DNA of 64,000 nt from an uncultured Methylomonas sp. GTDB lineage: Bacteria > Pseudomonadota > Gammaproteobacteria > Methylococcales > Methylomonadaceae. The notes beneath the pieces are model-generated. The model saw nothing but the letters and a program-made list of their open reading frames with translations, was not told the origin of the DNA and did no database searches. Of the stretch, positions 10,143 to 19,255 are shown one piece after another (position 1 is the stretch's first letter; each line of letters opens with the position of its first letter). The stretch is from positions 124,001 through 188,000 of the forward strand of contig CAKZJE010000033.1 of the NCBI GenBank assembly GCA_936941155.1, in the 5' to 3' direction. The position numbers and the translations under genes were made by a program.

Positions 10143-11390
10143 CTAAATGTTTAACAACAAATGCGCTGGCGACTCCAAACACTCTTTAATCGTGACCAAA
10201 AACTGCACCGCTTCACGCCCGTCAATCAAACGGTGGTCGTAAGAGAGTGCTAAATACATAATCGGACGAATTACAATTTCCCCATTTTCGACAACCGCGC
10301 GTTCTTTAATGGCGTGCATTCCTAAAATGGCGCATTGAGGTGGATTGAGAATCGGCGTGGATAACATTGAGCCAAAAATTCCGCCATTCGTAATAGTAAA
10401 CGTACCGCCGCTTAAGTCTTCATAATTGAGTTTGCCAGCGCGAGCTTTGCCGCCAAAATCCGCAATGCTTTTTTCAATGCCTGCAAAATCAAATTGATCC
10501 GCATCGCGTAATACCGGCACGATTAAGCCGCGTTCTGTGGAAACCGCAATCCCAATATCATAATAACCGTGATAAATAATATCGCTGCCATCAATGGAAG
10601 CATTCACGGTTGGAAAGCGTTTTAAGCCTTCAATCGCGGCTTTTACAAAAAATGACATGAAACCTAATTTAATCCCATGTTTTTGTTCAAAACGTGCCTT
10701 GTATTGTTGGCGTAAATCAATCACCGCCTGCATATTCACTTCATTAAAAGTGGTTAGCATTGCGGCATTTTGTTGTGCTTCTAATAAGCGTTCTGCCACT
10801 TTTGCTCGCAGGCGCGTCATTGCGACTCGTTGTTCAGGGCGCAAATTGGCGTTATTGCTGGCAAAATCAGCTTCGACTGTTTTTGTGGGTTGTGGTGCTG
10901 GCTGCTGTGATTTTTCACTAAGACCTTCCAGGTTTTTAAAACCTGGAAGGTCTGGTGCGGGTGTTTCTTGTTTGTGTAAAAAATCCAACACATCGGTTTT
11001 AGTCAATCTGCCGCTTTTGCCAGAAGCGGGAATTGCTGCCGGATCAAGCTGTTTTTCATTGATTAAGCGTCTTACCGCAGGGCTTAATGCCGCGCTATTA
11101 TTCGACTCGGCTTCTATCGGCTGCTGTGGTTCAGGCTCTGCGGGGTTCGTTTCTACCCCTGTTTCCAGCACGGCTAAAACTTCACCGCTGATAACCACAT
11201 CACCGCCGTTTTTCAGCACTTTTGCCAAAACCCCTGCGGCTGGCGAGGGAACTTCCAACACCACTTTGTCTGTTTCCAAATCCACCAAATTTTCGCCTTG
11301 TTCGACAAAATCGCCAGGTTTTTTATGCCAATTAATCAAGGTTGCATCAGCAACAGATTCGGGTAAGGCTGGAACAAGTATTTCTGTCAT
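10143..11390 (-). CDS. sucB: Dihydrolipoyllysine succinyltransferase, E2 of 2-oxoglutarate dehydrogenase
   Basis: This is the E2 core that transfers succinyl groups from lipoyl-lysine to CoA in the TCA cycle. The start was placed at ATG 11388-11390 ([12 protein letters not shown]), giving 415 residues; the open frame continues upstream inside sucA. Domains in order are a lipoyl domain with Lys42 in [10 protein letters not shown], an E1/E3-binding domain ([20 protein letters not shown], about 102-137), and the catalytic domain ending with the HxxxDG motif [11 protein letters not shown]. The start overlaps the sucA stop by four bases (ATGA). A perfect 33-base palindrome (10921-10953) is embedded in the flexible linker near residues 146-157 and encodes [11 protein letters not shown]. 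Confidence 0.95.
   Translation of the reverse strand: MTEILVPALPESVADATLINWHKKPGDFVEQGENLVDLETDKVVLEVPSPAAGVLAKVLKNGGDVVISGEVLAVLETGVETNPAEPEPQQPIEAESNNSAALSPAVRRLINEKQLDPAAIPASGKSGRLTKTDVLDFLHKQETPAPDLPGFKNLEGLSEKSQQPAPQPTKTVEADFASNNANLRPEQRVAMTRLRAKVAERLLEAQQNAAMLTTFNEVNMQAVIDLRQQYKARFEQKHGIKLGFMSFFVKAAIEGLKRFPTVNASIDGSDIIYHGYYDIGIAVSTERGLIVPVLRDADQFDFAGIEKSIADFGGKARAGKLNYEDLSGGTFTITNGGIFGSMLSTPILNPPQCAILGMHAIKERAVVENGEIVIRPIMYLALSYDHRLIDGREAVQFLVTIKECLESPAHLLLNI
10921..10953. repeat. 33-base perfect palindrome inside sucB
   Basis: Arms AGACCTTCCAGGTTTT and AAAACCTGGAAGGTCT surround a single central T. The 33 bases (11 codons) are read in frame within the linker between the E1/E3-binding and catalytic domains of SucB, where extra residues should be tolerated. 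A sister copy with AGACCTGACAGGTTTT arms lies at 17697-17729. Confidence 0.92.
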
Positions 11391-14209
11391 GGTATTTTCC
11401 TGTCTGTGTTGTGACCATAGAGAGCCGTATTGACGACTTCTTTTTGTTGTTTGATGTGATCTGCAAAATGCCCAACCGCAGGCGATGCTGAAGCAGGGCG
11501 ACCACAATAACTAATCTCCATCCCTGCCAATATATGATCGGTAAAATGATGTTTTGATTGATACCACGCGCCCTGATTTTTCGGCTCTTCCTGACACCAA
11601 ACCAGCTCTTTAACGTGTGCGTATTTGGCAATTTCAGCTTTAAAATGTTGATTTGGAAAAGGGTATAGCTGCTCAATCCGCACAATCGCAATATGGGTTA
11701 ATCCTGCGTCTCTGCGTTCTTCTAACAAATCATAATAAACTTTACCACCACAAAATATCAGGCGTGTGACTTGTTCGGGCGCAATATCATCTATTTCAGA
11801 AATAACCGGTTGAAATTCGCCATTGCTGAAATCTTCTAAGCTTGAAACCGCCAATTTATGCCGTAATAAACTTTTCGGACTCATCACAATCAGTGGTTTT
11901 CGATAGGGGCGCAACGCTTGCCGGCGCAGTAAATGAAAAATTTGTGCAGGCGTAGTAGGCGTACAAACTTGAATATTTTGATCCGCACACAGTTGCAAAT
12001 AACGCTCGAGTCGCGCAGAAGAATGTTCAGGCCCTTGTCCTTCTAAGCCATGCGGTAACAACATAATCAAGCCGCTTAAACGTCCCCATTTGGTTTCGCC
12101 AGAGCTAATAAATTGGTCAATCACCACTTGCGCACCGTTGGCAAAATCACCAAATTGCGCTTCCCAAATCACTTGCGTGTCCGGTTCTGAAGAGCTATAG
12201 CCATATTCAAAACCTAAAACGCCAGCCTCGGAAAGTAAAGAATTGAAAATTTGCGGGCGACCTTGCTGCTCCGATAAATGTTTTAAGGGAATATGAATTT
12301 CGCCATTCAGCTGATTATGCAACATCGCATGACGATGAGAAAAAGTGCCGCGTCCAACATCTTGACCAATTAAGCGCAAATTATGTTTCTCAATCAATAA
12401 GGTGGCATACGCCATATTTTCCGCAAAGCCCCAATCAATTGGCATTGCGCCGGCTGCCATCTTGGTGCGATTTTCCATCACTTTCGCAACGCGGTCGTGC
12501 AATTCAAAGTTAGGCGGCAAATGCTGCATTTGTTCATTGCAAAAACGAATTTTCTCCAATGTCACTGACGTATCGCAAGCCACATCCCAAGACACGCCAA
12601 AATATTTTCTCCATTTTTTGGCATACGCTTGCGAGGTGTCCGTCACCATTTGCGGAATAATAGCACCTTGCTCCAGTTTTTTAGGATAATCATGTTCCAT
12701 TTCAATCACTTGTGCATCGGTAATCATGCCCGCTTTAATCAGTTTATCGGCGTACAGTTGTCGGGTGGTAGGATGATTGCGAATTTTTTTATACATTAAA
12801 GGCTGGGTTGCCGCTGGCTCATCCGCTTCGTTATGCCCTAAACGGCGATAGCAAATTAAATCAATCACCACATCTTTATTAAATTTCATTCGATAATCAA
12901 GCGCGACTTGCGTGACGTACAACACCGCTTCAGGGTCGTCGCCATTTACATGAAACACCGGAGCTTGAATCATATTCGCCACATCCGTGCAATACAAAGT
13001 GGAACGCGCCTCAAATGGATTGCTAGTGGTAAAACCAATTTGGTTATTAATCACAATATGAATTGTGCCGCCGGTATGGAAAGCCAGCGTTTCTGCCATA
13101 TTCAAATTTTCCATCACAATCCCTTGTCCGGCAAATGCCGCATCACCATGAATTAAAATTGGAATCACTTGATTGACGCTGCCTAAGCCGCGCCGGTCTT
13201 GTCGAGCTTTTACTGAGCCTTCCACCACCGGATTGATAATTTCCAAATGCGAAGGATTAAAAGCTAAGGCTAAATGCACAAAACCTCCGGGCGTGGAAAT
13301 GTCGGAAGAAAATCCCATGTGATATTTCACATCACCCGATAACACACCGGGTTCTGAGGTATGTTTACCCTCAAATTCGCCAAATAACGCGGATGGGCAT
13401 TTACCTAATACATTAATCAACACGTTTAAGCGACCGCGATGCGCCATGCCGAGCACCATTTCTTTAACTTGTTGCGTTCCTGCTTGTTGAATCAACTCGT
13501 TCAGAATCGGAATTAAACATTCGCCGCCTTCCAGAGAAAAACGTTTTTGTCCAACATAGCGGCGATGCAAATATTTTTCGATGCCTTCCGCTGCCGTCAA
13601 TTGTTTCAAAATATCGCGTTTTTTAGCTGCATCAAGTTGCGGACGCGGGCTTTCTAAATGGTTTTTTATCCAACGTTTAATATCAGCGTTGACAATGTGC
13701 ATGTATTCCGTGCCAATGCTGCCGCAATAAATTTCTTTCAGGGTACTAATAATTTTGCGCAATGGCAATCTATCGACACCGTGAAAAGTTGGTGTGTAAA
13801 ACAAAGTGTCCATGTCCGGTTCTGACAAACCATAATAAGCGGGGTCTAATTCAATCGGCATTGAATTGTCATTGCCTAACGGATTGTTTTTCGCAATTTG
13901 ATGTCCACAAACGCGATAATGATTAATCAAGCGAGACACAGCAGATTGTTTACGCACACTTTCTTCAGTGAAACCTTGTAATTTAGCCAAACGTCCTGAG
14001 GTGGCAACGGCAAGATTGGCAAACCGCGCGACGATGGGACTGTGCGCCATGTCGGTTTTGCCATTGCGTAGATTATTGAACTGCAATCGCCAACTCAGCT
14101 CCACTGATTCTGGGTTTTCCAAATATTGCTCGTATAAATCTTCAATAAAGGTGGCATTACTGCCATATAAAGCGGAGGACTCTTGAAATAGTTTTAATAA
14201 ATCAGTCAT
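11387..14209 (-). CDS. sucA: 2-oxoglutarate dehydrogenase E1 component
   Basis: This thiamine-diphosphate E1 decarboxylates 2-oxoglutarate and succinylates the E2 lipoyl group. The 940-residue length and whole-length similarity are typical. Recognisable features are the N-terminal E2-binding segment ([17 protein letters not shown]), the active-site block [19 protein letters not shown], the ThDP region [18 protein letters not shown] with [10 protein letters not shown], and the C-terminal pyrimidine-binding part containing [14 protein letters not shown]. The gene begins a sucA-sucB-lpd cluster on the minus strand. All visible E1 and E2 motifs are intact, in contrast to the changed E3. Confidence 0.97.
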   Translation of the reverse strand: MTDLLKLFQESSALYGSNATFIEDLYEQYLENPESVELSWRLQFNNLRNGKTDMAHSPIVARFANLAVATSGRLAKLQGFTEESVRKQSAVSRLINHYRVCGHQIAKNNPLGNDNSMPIELDPAYYGLSEPDMDTLFYTPTFHGVDRLPLRKIISTLKEIYCGSIGTEYMHIVNADIKRWIKNHLESPRPQLDAAKKRDILKQLTAAEGIEKYLHRRYVGQKRFSLEGGECLIPILNELIQQAGTQQVKEMVLGMAHRGRLNVLINVLGKCPSALFGEFEGKHTSEPGVLSGDVKYHMGFSSDISTPGGFVHLALAFNPSHLEIINPVVEGSVKARQDRRGLGSVNQVIPILIHGDAAFAGQGIVMENLNMAETLAFHTGGTIHIVINNQIGFTTSNPFEARSTLYCTDVANMIQAPVFHVNGDDPEAVLYVTQVALDYRMKFNKDVVIDLICYRRLGHNEADEPAATQPLMYKKIRNHPTTRQLYADKLIKAGMITDAQVIEMEHDYPKKLEQGAIIPQMVTDTSQAYAKKWRKYFGVSWDVACDTSVTLEKIRFCNEQMQHLPPNFELHDRVAKVMENRTKMAAGAMPIDWGFAENMAYATLLIEKHNLRLIGQDVGRGTFSHRHAMLHNQLNGEIHIPLKHLSEQQGRPQIFNSLLSEAGVLGFEYGYSSSEPDTQVIWEAQFGDFANGAQVVIDQFISSGETKWGRLSGLIMLLPHGLEGQGPEHSSARLERYLQLCADQNIQVCTPTTPAQIFHLLRRQALRPYRKPLIVMSPKSLLRHKLAVSSLEDFSNGEFQPVISEIDDIAPEQVTRLIFCGGKVYYDLLEERRDAGLTHIAIVRIEQLYPFPNQHFKAEIAKYAHVKELVWCQEEPKNQGAWYQSKHHFTDHILAGMEISYCGRPASASPAVGHFADHIKQQKEVVNTALYGHNTDRKIP

Positions 14210-14610
14210 TCGGGCATCCTAAGGTTTGGCAGGTTTAGGCTAAAGAATAGTTCATAAGCATATTATATTCTCTATTAAGAAACTGTGTGTTTGCCAACAT
14301 GATTTGTAGATAGATTATTTGTTTTCAACAATGGCTGGCATTTAAAACTACAACTTCATATAGAAAAGTCGAGATGGATTAATTCGCGGAGTACAAATGA
14401 GCTTTTAACTACTTAAAGAAAGCTACTCAACGATAAGTTACAGCAATTTTTTTTAAGACGACTGGTCGTCTTGTAAATTTCTGCGATATGAAACATGCAA
14501 AACCTTTACCGCTTCTGTTTTTGTTATTTTTTCCATTAGCAAAGGTTTACAGTGCTAAAATAGCCTGTGAGTATTCCTCTGTATTGAAAATTAAAAGAGT
14601 CAAAAGAAAA
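14210..14610. other. Intergenic region upstream of sucA and of the DUF1820 gene
   Basis: About 400 bases lie between divergent genes and should hold both promoters. It contains GACGAC palindrome copy 3 (14444-14481). The region 14488-14610 is open in frame with the DUF1820 gene, but it does not look like that family's N-terminus and is treated as leader. A GCGGAGTACAAA sequence at about 14386-14397 matches half of the palindrome at 8304-8329. Confidence 0.5.
14444..14481. repeat. GACGAC palindrome copy 3 (full)
   Basis: This copy has AAGACGACTGGTCGTCTT flanked by a T-rich left block and TGTAAATTTC on the right. It is 130 bases upstream of the DUF1820 start, in a divergent promoter region. 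Confidence 0.9.
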
Positions 14611-14934
14611 ATGTCTGAGAAACTGATTTACAAGGTTATTTTTATTAACCATGACGAAGTTTATGAAATTTATGCGAAAAGCGTTTACGAGGGGGATATG
14701 TACGGTTTTTTAGTCGTTGAAGATTTTATTTTCGGCGAAAAAAGCGCGATAGTGATCGACCCTAGCGAAGAAAAATTGAAGATTGAGTTTGAAGGGGTTT
14801 CACGCACATTCATTCCCATGCACGAAATTGTAAGGATTGATCAGGTGCAAAAGCGCGGTATTGCTAAAATTGTCACTGCTCATAAAGAAACAAGCAATAA
14901 CGTTTCTACGCTTTATACACCTGATAAAAAATAA
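14611..14934 (+). CDS. DUF1820 family protein
   Basis: This is a small cytoplasmic protein of a conserved, uncharacterised proteobacterial family. The start was chosen at ATG 14611 (MSEKLIYKVIFINHDEVYE), which gives 107 residues, the family size. Upstream in-frame codons encode a hydrophobic stretch that does not belong to the family. Conserved features seen are IYKVIFINHDEVYEIYAK, GFLVVEDFIFGE and the C-terminal IPMHEIVRIDQV. The gene converges with sspB, with only four bases between stops. No function is known for the family, so none is assigned. Confidence 0.8.
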   Translation: MSEKLIYKVIFINHDEVYEIYAKSVYEGDMYGFLVVEDFIFGEKSAIVIDPSEEKLKIEFEGVSRTFIPMHEIVRIDQVQKRGIAKIVTAHKETSNNVSTLYTPDKK

Positions 14935-14938
14935 GACT

Positions 14939-15334
14939 TTATTTCACAACACGCAGTTGTGGTCTAGTTGATGATTTTTTAATAGGCGACGGCGGCGGTG
15001 GCGGAACATCATCGTCTTCGTCGTCGTCATTTTTATCAAACACCATCCCGCGCCCATTTTCTTTTGCATAAATAGCTAGAACCGATTTAACTGGCGCAAT
15101 AACGTGCAAAGGTCGTCCAGAAAAGCGAGCATTAAATTCAATGTCTTCGTTGCCTAGAAAAAGTGCTTGAACAGCCGCCGGTCTAATATTTAATACAATT
15201 TTGCCATCTTCAACAAATGCAGTAGGTACAAGTGCATTCGGATGCGTTGCATCAACTAATAAATGCGGGGTTAAATCATTATCGACAATCCACTCATAAA
15301 CTGAGCGAATTAAATAAGGTTTTAGCGAAGTCAT
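14939..15334 (-). CDS. sspB: ClpXP protease specificity-enhancing factor SspB
   Basis: SspB binds ssrA-tagged proteins and delivers them to ClpXP. The 131-residue protein begins with the family's TSLKPYLIRSVYEWIVDN block, contains NIRPAAVQALFLGNEDIEFN ARFSGRP-type substrate-groove residues, and ends with an acidic, proline-rich flexible tail and the ClpX-docking peptide PQLRVVK. It follows sspA by 7 bases in an operon. The ssrA gene that makes its substrates is in the same window at 45849. Confidence 0.95.
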   Translation of the reverse strand: MTSLKPYLIRSVYEWIVDNDLTPHLLVDATHPNALVPTAFVEDGKIVLNIRPAAVQALFLGNEDIEFNARFSGRPLHVIAPVKSVLAIYAKENGRGMVFDKNDDDEDDDVPPPPPSPIKKSSTRPQLRVVK

Positions 15335-15341
15335 AGTAATC

Positions 15342-15965
15342 TCAACCCATTTCTTTTTCAGCTTTACTTAAACTTTCTTGGAAAGCTTCTCTTGCAAAAA
15401 CCCGATGCGCATAATTGTTAATTGCTTTGCCTAAGGAAGGTAAATCTATTCCCACGCTAGGTAAACGCCACAGCAGAGGAGACAGTGCACAATCAATCAG
15501 TGAATATTCATCTGTCATAAAATAGGCTCTTGCATCAAACACAGGTGTTGCAGCAATCAAGCTTTCTTTTAGCATTTTTTTAGCTCGTGCTGATTTTTTT
15601 TCACCTGAATGCAAGATTTCATCAAGTAACAGATACCATTCTTGGTCAATGCGCTTAATCACCATGCGTGCATTGGCACGAGAAACAGGATCCATTTGAT
15701 GCAAGGGTGGATGGGGAAAGCGTTCATCTAAGTATTCCATGATGATACGCGAATCGTAGAGAACCAAATCACGCTCAATCAAAGTAGGCGACATTCCAGT
15801 TGGATTAAATTCAAGTAAGTCTTCGGGAGGCTCACTTGGATCATAATATTCAATGTCTGCCACCACTCCTTTTTCAAATAAAACCAAGCGAGCACAATGA
15901 CTCATTGCACAAGTAGGAGAAGAAAAAAGCGTCATTACAGCTTTGCGGGTATTGATATTTGCCAC
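15342..15965 (-). CDS. sspA: Stringent starvation protein A (GST-fold, RNA polymerase-associated)
   Basis: SspA is a glutathione-S-transferase-fold protein that binds RNA polymerase during starvation. The start was placed at GTG 15963-15965 (VANINTRKAVMTLFSSP). It is preceded by AAAAGG with a 9-base spacing, and the N-terminus then aligns with the family; the open frame continues three codons upstream to a TTG. The product has 207 residues, with an N-terminal thioredoxin-like domain (MTLFSSPTCAMSHCARLVL, YDPSEPPEDLLEFNP, LYDSRIIMEYLDERFPHPPL) and a helical C-terminal domain. In many relatives petABC precedes sspA; here a NuoM-like gene does. Confidence 0.94.
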   Translation of the reverse strand: MANINTRKAVMTLFSSPTCAMSHCARLVLFEKGVVADIEYYDPSEPPEDLLEFNPTGMSPTLIERDLVLYDSRIIMEYLDERFPHPPLHQMDPVSRANARMVIKRIDQEWYLLLDEILHSGEKKSARAKKMLKESLIAATPVFDARAYFMTDEYSLIDCALSPLLWRLPSVGIDLPSLGKAINNYAHRVFAREAFQESLSKAEKEMG

Positions 15966-16153
15966 GAACAACAACCTTTTAAAATTAATTTAGGGTAGAA
16001 AAACAATGTCATTGTAGCATAAAAGATGGGTTGGTTTTTGCGCAGGCATAAAACAAATAAACAACTCATCGGGCGGTTTTTAAAACGAGGCAGTTCCTTT
16101 CTAACTTTTTCTGTATCACTGAAGATAAACCTAATTAAAATCAATAAGTTTAG

Positions 16154-17641
16154 TTAATAAGCAAGACGAAACAGCCATGCCTGCACGCTATTTTCGGTTA
16201 TATTTAAAATCAGCGAAGGACATAGTCCAAATAAGATCACGAATAAAATAGGTAAACTTAACACCCATAACTCACGCTGACGTAAATCGTGCATCGCTTG
16301 AATCGGTGCGTGTATCACATTGCCCCAAAAAGCCCGCCGCATAAATAACAAGATTGCCGCCGCGCCTAAAACTGCTCCAGCCAATCCGCTCAGTCCTAAA
16401 CCAAAATGATGCTTTAACGCGCCGATAATCAGTAATAATTCTGCTGGAAAACCGCTGCTTAACGGCATTCCAATACTTGCCAAACTGAATAAAAAGAAAA
16501 ACACCGTTAAACGCGGCACGACTTTCGCCAACCCGCCTAAATGCACTAATTCAGTTGAGCCTAAACGCTGCTGAATAAAGCCGGCAATCAGCATCAAACA
16601 ACTGGCGATAATGCTGAAATTGAGCAATTGAAAAACCGCGCCTTGCACGGCTAGCGTATTTAAACTCGCAATACCGACAATCACTAAACCAACGTGGCTA
16701 ATGCTCAAATACGCTAAAAGCTGGCGTAAATTAGTTTGCTGCAAGGCGATTAAGGCGGCATAAACCAACGTGATAGCCCCTAATAACGCCACTATCCAAC
16801 CGTATTGATGCGCCGCATTTGGGGCTAATGGAAACGCAAAACGCAGCAAGCCAAACGCGCCTAGTTTCAAGCCAGTCAATAACGCAGTCAGTTGGGTAGG
16901 GGCTTCCATTGCTACTGTTGGCAACCAAGTGTGAAAGGGCGCGAGCGGAGCTTTTACCGCAAAACCTAAGACTAACAGCAGAAAAATCAGCGTTTGCAAG
17001 TCGTGCGGTATCGCTGTTTTTAACAACAGTGGAAAACTAAATGCCAATCCTAATCCACTGTGTTCGGCATGATTGATTGCCAATAAAATAATCGCAAATA
17101 ATAAAGGCACTCCGCCACACAACATATAAAGTGTGTATTTTAAAGCGGCGGCGCGGCGTTGTGCGCCAATTCCCCATAAGCCAATCAGAAAGAAAATCGG
17201 CGGCAAAGTCGCTTCCCAAAATAGGAAAAACAGCAACATATCGAGCGCGGTAAAAACGCCCAGCGTCACGCTTTCTAGCAGTAATAACAAGGCAAAATGC
17301 AGCCGCGTTAAATTTTGCACATTGTTCCACGAGGCAACAATTGTTATCAGGGTTAATAAGGCTGTCATCGGCAAAAATAACACTGAAATCCCATCCACAC
17401 CGAGCAAATATTCGGCGTGTAAACTCGGTATCCATTGCTGTTTTTCTTGCCATTGAAAATCGCCATTCTGGTTGTTAAATGAAAACAAAATCAGCAAGGT
17501 CAAAATTAATTCCAAACTCGCAGCGACAATGGCTATTTTTTTTGCTGTGTCTATGTTTTTTACAACACCAACCGCAATTGCACCGAGGAATGGCAAAAAA
17601 ATAATGGAACTTAATAAGGGAAAAGGAGAGGGAGCAATCAT
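16154..17641 (-). CDS. NuoM-like proton-channel subunit (second of two)
   Basis: This is a polytopic membrane protein of the complex I/Mrp antiporter family, 495 residues, with about 14 hydrophobic segments. The residues linked to proton transfer in NuoM are all visible: the TM5 Glu in FWEATLPPIFFL, the TM7 Lys in GFAVKAPLAPFHTWLP, the TM8 Lys in LTGLKLGAFGLLRF, and the TM12 Glu in GMPLSSGFPAELLLI. It is the last gene of a three-gene NuoL-NuoM-NuoM cluster without any hydrophilic Nuo subunits, separated from the middle gene by 95 bases containing a palindrome. It may form a stand-alone proton- or cation-translocating module or serve an electron-input protein encoded elsewhere. Confidence 0.85.
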   Translation of the reverse strand: MIAPSPFPLLSSIIFLPFLGAIAVGVVKNIDTAKKIAIVAASLELILTLLILFSFNNQNGDFQWQEKQQWIPSLHAEYLLGVDGISVLFLPMTALLTLITIVASWNNVQNLTRLHFALLLLLESVTLGVFTALDMLLFFLFWEATLPPIFFLIGLWGIGAQRRAAALKYTLYMLCGGVPLLFAIILLAINHAEHSGLGLAFSFPLLLKTAIPHDLQTLIFLLLVLGFAVKAPLAPFHTWLPTVAMEAPTQLTALLTGLKLGAFGLLRFAFPLAPNAAHQYGWIVALLGAITLVYAALIALQQTNLRQLLAYLSISHVGLVIVGIASLNTLAVQGAVFQLLNFSIIASCLMLIAGFIQQRLGSTELVHLGGLAKVVPRLTVFFFLFSLASIGMPLSSGFPAELLLIIGALKHHFGLGLSGLAGAVLGAAAILLFMRRAFWGNVIHAPIQAMHDLRQRELWVLSLPILFVILFGLCPSLILNITENSVQAWLFRLAY

Positions 17642-17696
17642 GGTTGTTTTGGTAATGTCGTAAATGGTAAGAGGTCAGCTTTTTATAGTTCAGCCT

Positions 17697-17729
17697 AGAC
17701 CTGACAGGTTTTAAAAACCTGTCAGGTCT
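17697..17729. repeat. 33-base perfect palindrome between the two NuoM-like genes
   Basis: Arms AGACCTGACAGGTTTT and AAAACCTGTCAGGTCT surround a single A. It is the same design and length as the palindrome inside sucB (10921-10953), differing in the middle of each arm. It ends 7 bases before the stop of the upstream NuoM-like gene and could attenuate transcription within the operon. Confidence 0.92.
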
Positions 17730-17736
17730 CTTATTC

Positions 17737-19254
17737 TCAAGGTTCAAGTTTAGGATAGGCTTTACTAATACTTGCAGCTTTTTTATCAATGAAATTCAAT
17801 AGCGGCGTGGTATCAAAGCCTGTGCCAATTAACAACACAATAATAGTGATGGCAATCATGCGCTCCCTGAATATTGAATGATGCAAGCTGCTATAAGGCT
17901 GAATGGCTCGTTTGCCGTGAGCGATAAACACGCGCTGAAACACCCACAGCAAAAACGCCGCCGCAAAAACATTGCCGATTAAAATTGCAATCGCCACCAG
18001 CCAGCCATGTTGTTGAATTGTGCCTTCAATCAATAAATGTGCGGCATCAAAGCCTGGCGTTCCTGGCATTACCATTGTGCTAAGCGCGGAAATTAAAAAT
18101 AGCAAGCCGATAGTCATATTGCTATCAAACAAATCACCAAGGCGCGGAATAAACGCAGTGCGGGTGCGCTCGTAAATCAAACCGACACTGAACAACATTC
18201 CCGCTGTTGCCAAGCCGTAAGTTAGCGATAATAAAATTGTGCCTTCCAAACCATGTTCATTGAAGGAAAACAAGCCAATCACCAGCATTCCTGTGTGACT
18301 TAGTACCGCAAAAGCCAATAACCGCCGAATATTGATTTGCATTAACGCCAATAACGCGCCATAAAAAATGCTGATAAATCCTAATACCACCACAAAATCT
18401 GCCCATTGTTCGGCAACTAATGGCACAAGTGGCAAAATAAAGCGAATCACCGCATAAATACCGAGTTTTAAACCGACCATAAAAATCGCCGCACTCGCCA
18501 CCGTGCCTTGTTCCGCTAAGATTGGCAACCAACCATGAAAGGGAAATAACGGCATCCGAATTGCAAAGCCATAAAATAGCAGAATAAAAATCAAGGTGTG
18601 ATGGTGTAAATGACCGTTGTTTTTTATCAGAGTGAGCCAGTCAAAACTCGATTCGGTATCGCTAAAACCATAGCCTAATACTAAAAAACCGATAAACGTC
18701 ATCACCAAACCACTGCCCCAATATTGCACCAGTCGCGCGACCAATTGCTGACGATGTTGTCCTGTGCCTGCGTGTAAAGTTAAATAAATCACCGGTGCGA
18801 GTTCCACAAAACACCACAGCCAAAACTGCATCACATTTAAAGCCGAAAATGCCCCAATTAACACAGCTTGATACCCTAACAAAGCGGCAATAAAACCTTT
18901 ATCTTCAATATGGCGTGTAATCAGTGTGTAAATTAAGGCTAATAAAGTCAAAATAGCCGTTAGAGGAATAAATAAAATATTCACTCCATCCAAACCCACC
19001 CGATAATGCAAGCCGAAAATATCTCTGTTTTCAGCAAGTTGAATGCCTTCTTGATTGACATTAAACACGCACAGCAAATAAATGCTCAGCAATAAATTCA
19101 ACCCCGCGCCTACAAAAGCAATTCTCAATGAACGTTTGAGCGAGTCGGCATAACAAATTGCGAGCATTGTCAGCAGTGGCACAAGTGTAAGCGTGCTAAG
19201 TACCGGAAAATGCGCGGCTTCCGCCCAATGACTAATATTAATATCGAGTGCCAT
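17737..19254 (-). CDS. NuoM-like proton-channel subunit (first of two, altered key residues)
   Basis: This is a 505-residue polytopic protein of the NuoM/MrpD family. The TM5 Glu is present (FVELAPVIYLTL) and the TM8 Lys is present (MVGLKLGIYAVIRF). The TM7 Lys is Arg (GFAIRMPLFPFHGWLP). The TM12 Glu position reads MPGTPGFDAAHLL, so the carboxylate is missing at the usual place. It begins one base after the NuoL-like stop and sits between two other channel subunits. It may be a structural or regulatory member of the trio rather than a full proton channel. Alternatively it belongs to a distinct antiporter-like subfamily with its own residues. Confidence 0.82.
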   Translation of the reverse strand: MALDINISHWAEAAHFPVLSTLTLVPLLTMLAICYADSLKRSLRIAFVGAGLNLLLSIYLLCVFNVNQEGIQLAENRDIFGLHYRVGLDGVNILFIPLTAILTLLALIYTLITRHIEDKGFIAALLGYQAVLIGAFSALNVMQFWLWCFVELAPVIYLTLHAGTGQHRQQLVARLVQYWGSGLVMTFIGFLVLGYGFSDTESSFDWLTLIKNNGHLHHHTLIFILLFYGFAIRMPLFPFHGWLPILAEQGTVASAAIFMVGLKLGIYAVIRFILPLVPLVAEQWADFVVVLGFISIFYGALLALMQINIRRLLAFAVLSHTGMLVIGLFSFNEHGLEGTILLSLTYGLATAGMLFSVGLIYERTRTAFIPRLGDLFDSNMTIGLLFLISALSTMVMPGTPGFDAAHLLIEGTIQQHGWLVAIAILIGNVFAAAFLLWVFQRVFIAHGKRAIQPYSSLHHSIFRERMIAITIIVLLIGTGFDTTPLLNFIDKKAASISKAYPKLEP

Positions 19255-19255
19255 C

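Noticed and set aside
10594-11433. 279-codon plus-strand frame opposite sucB
   Set aside because: It is antisense to strongly conserved SucB domains and its composition is that of a shadow frame.
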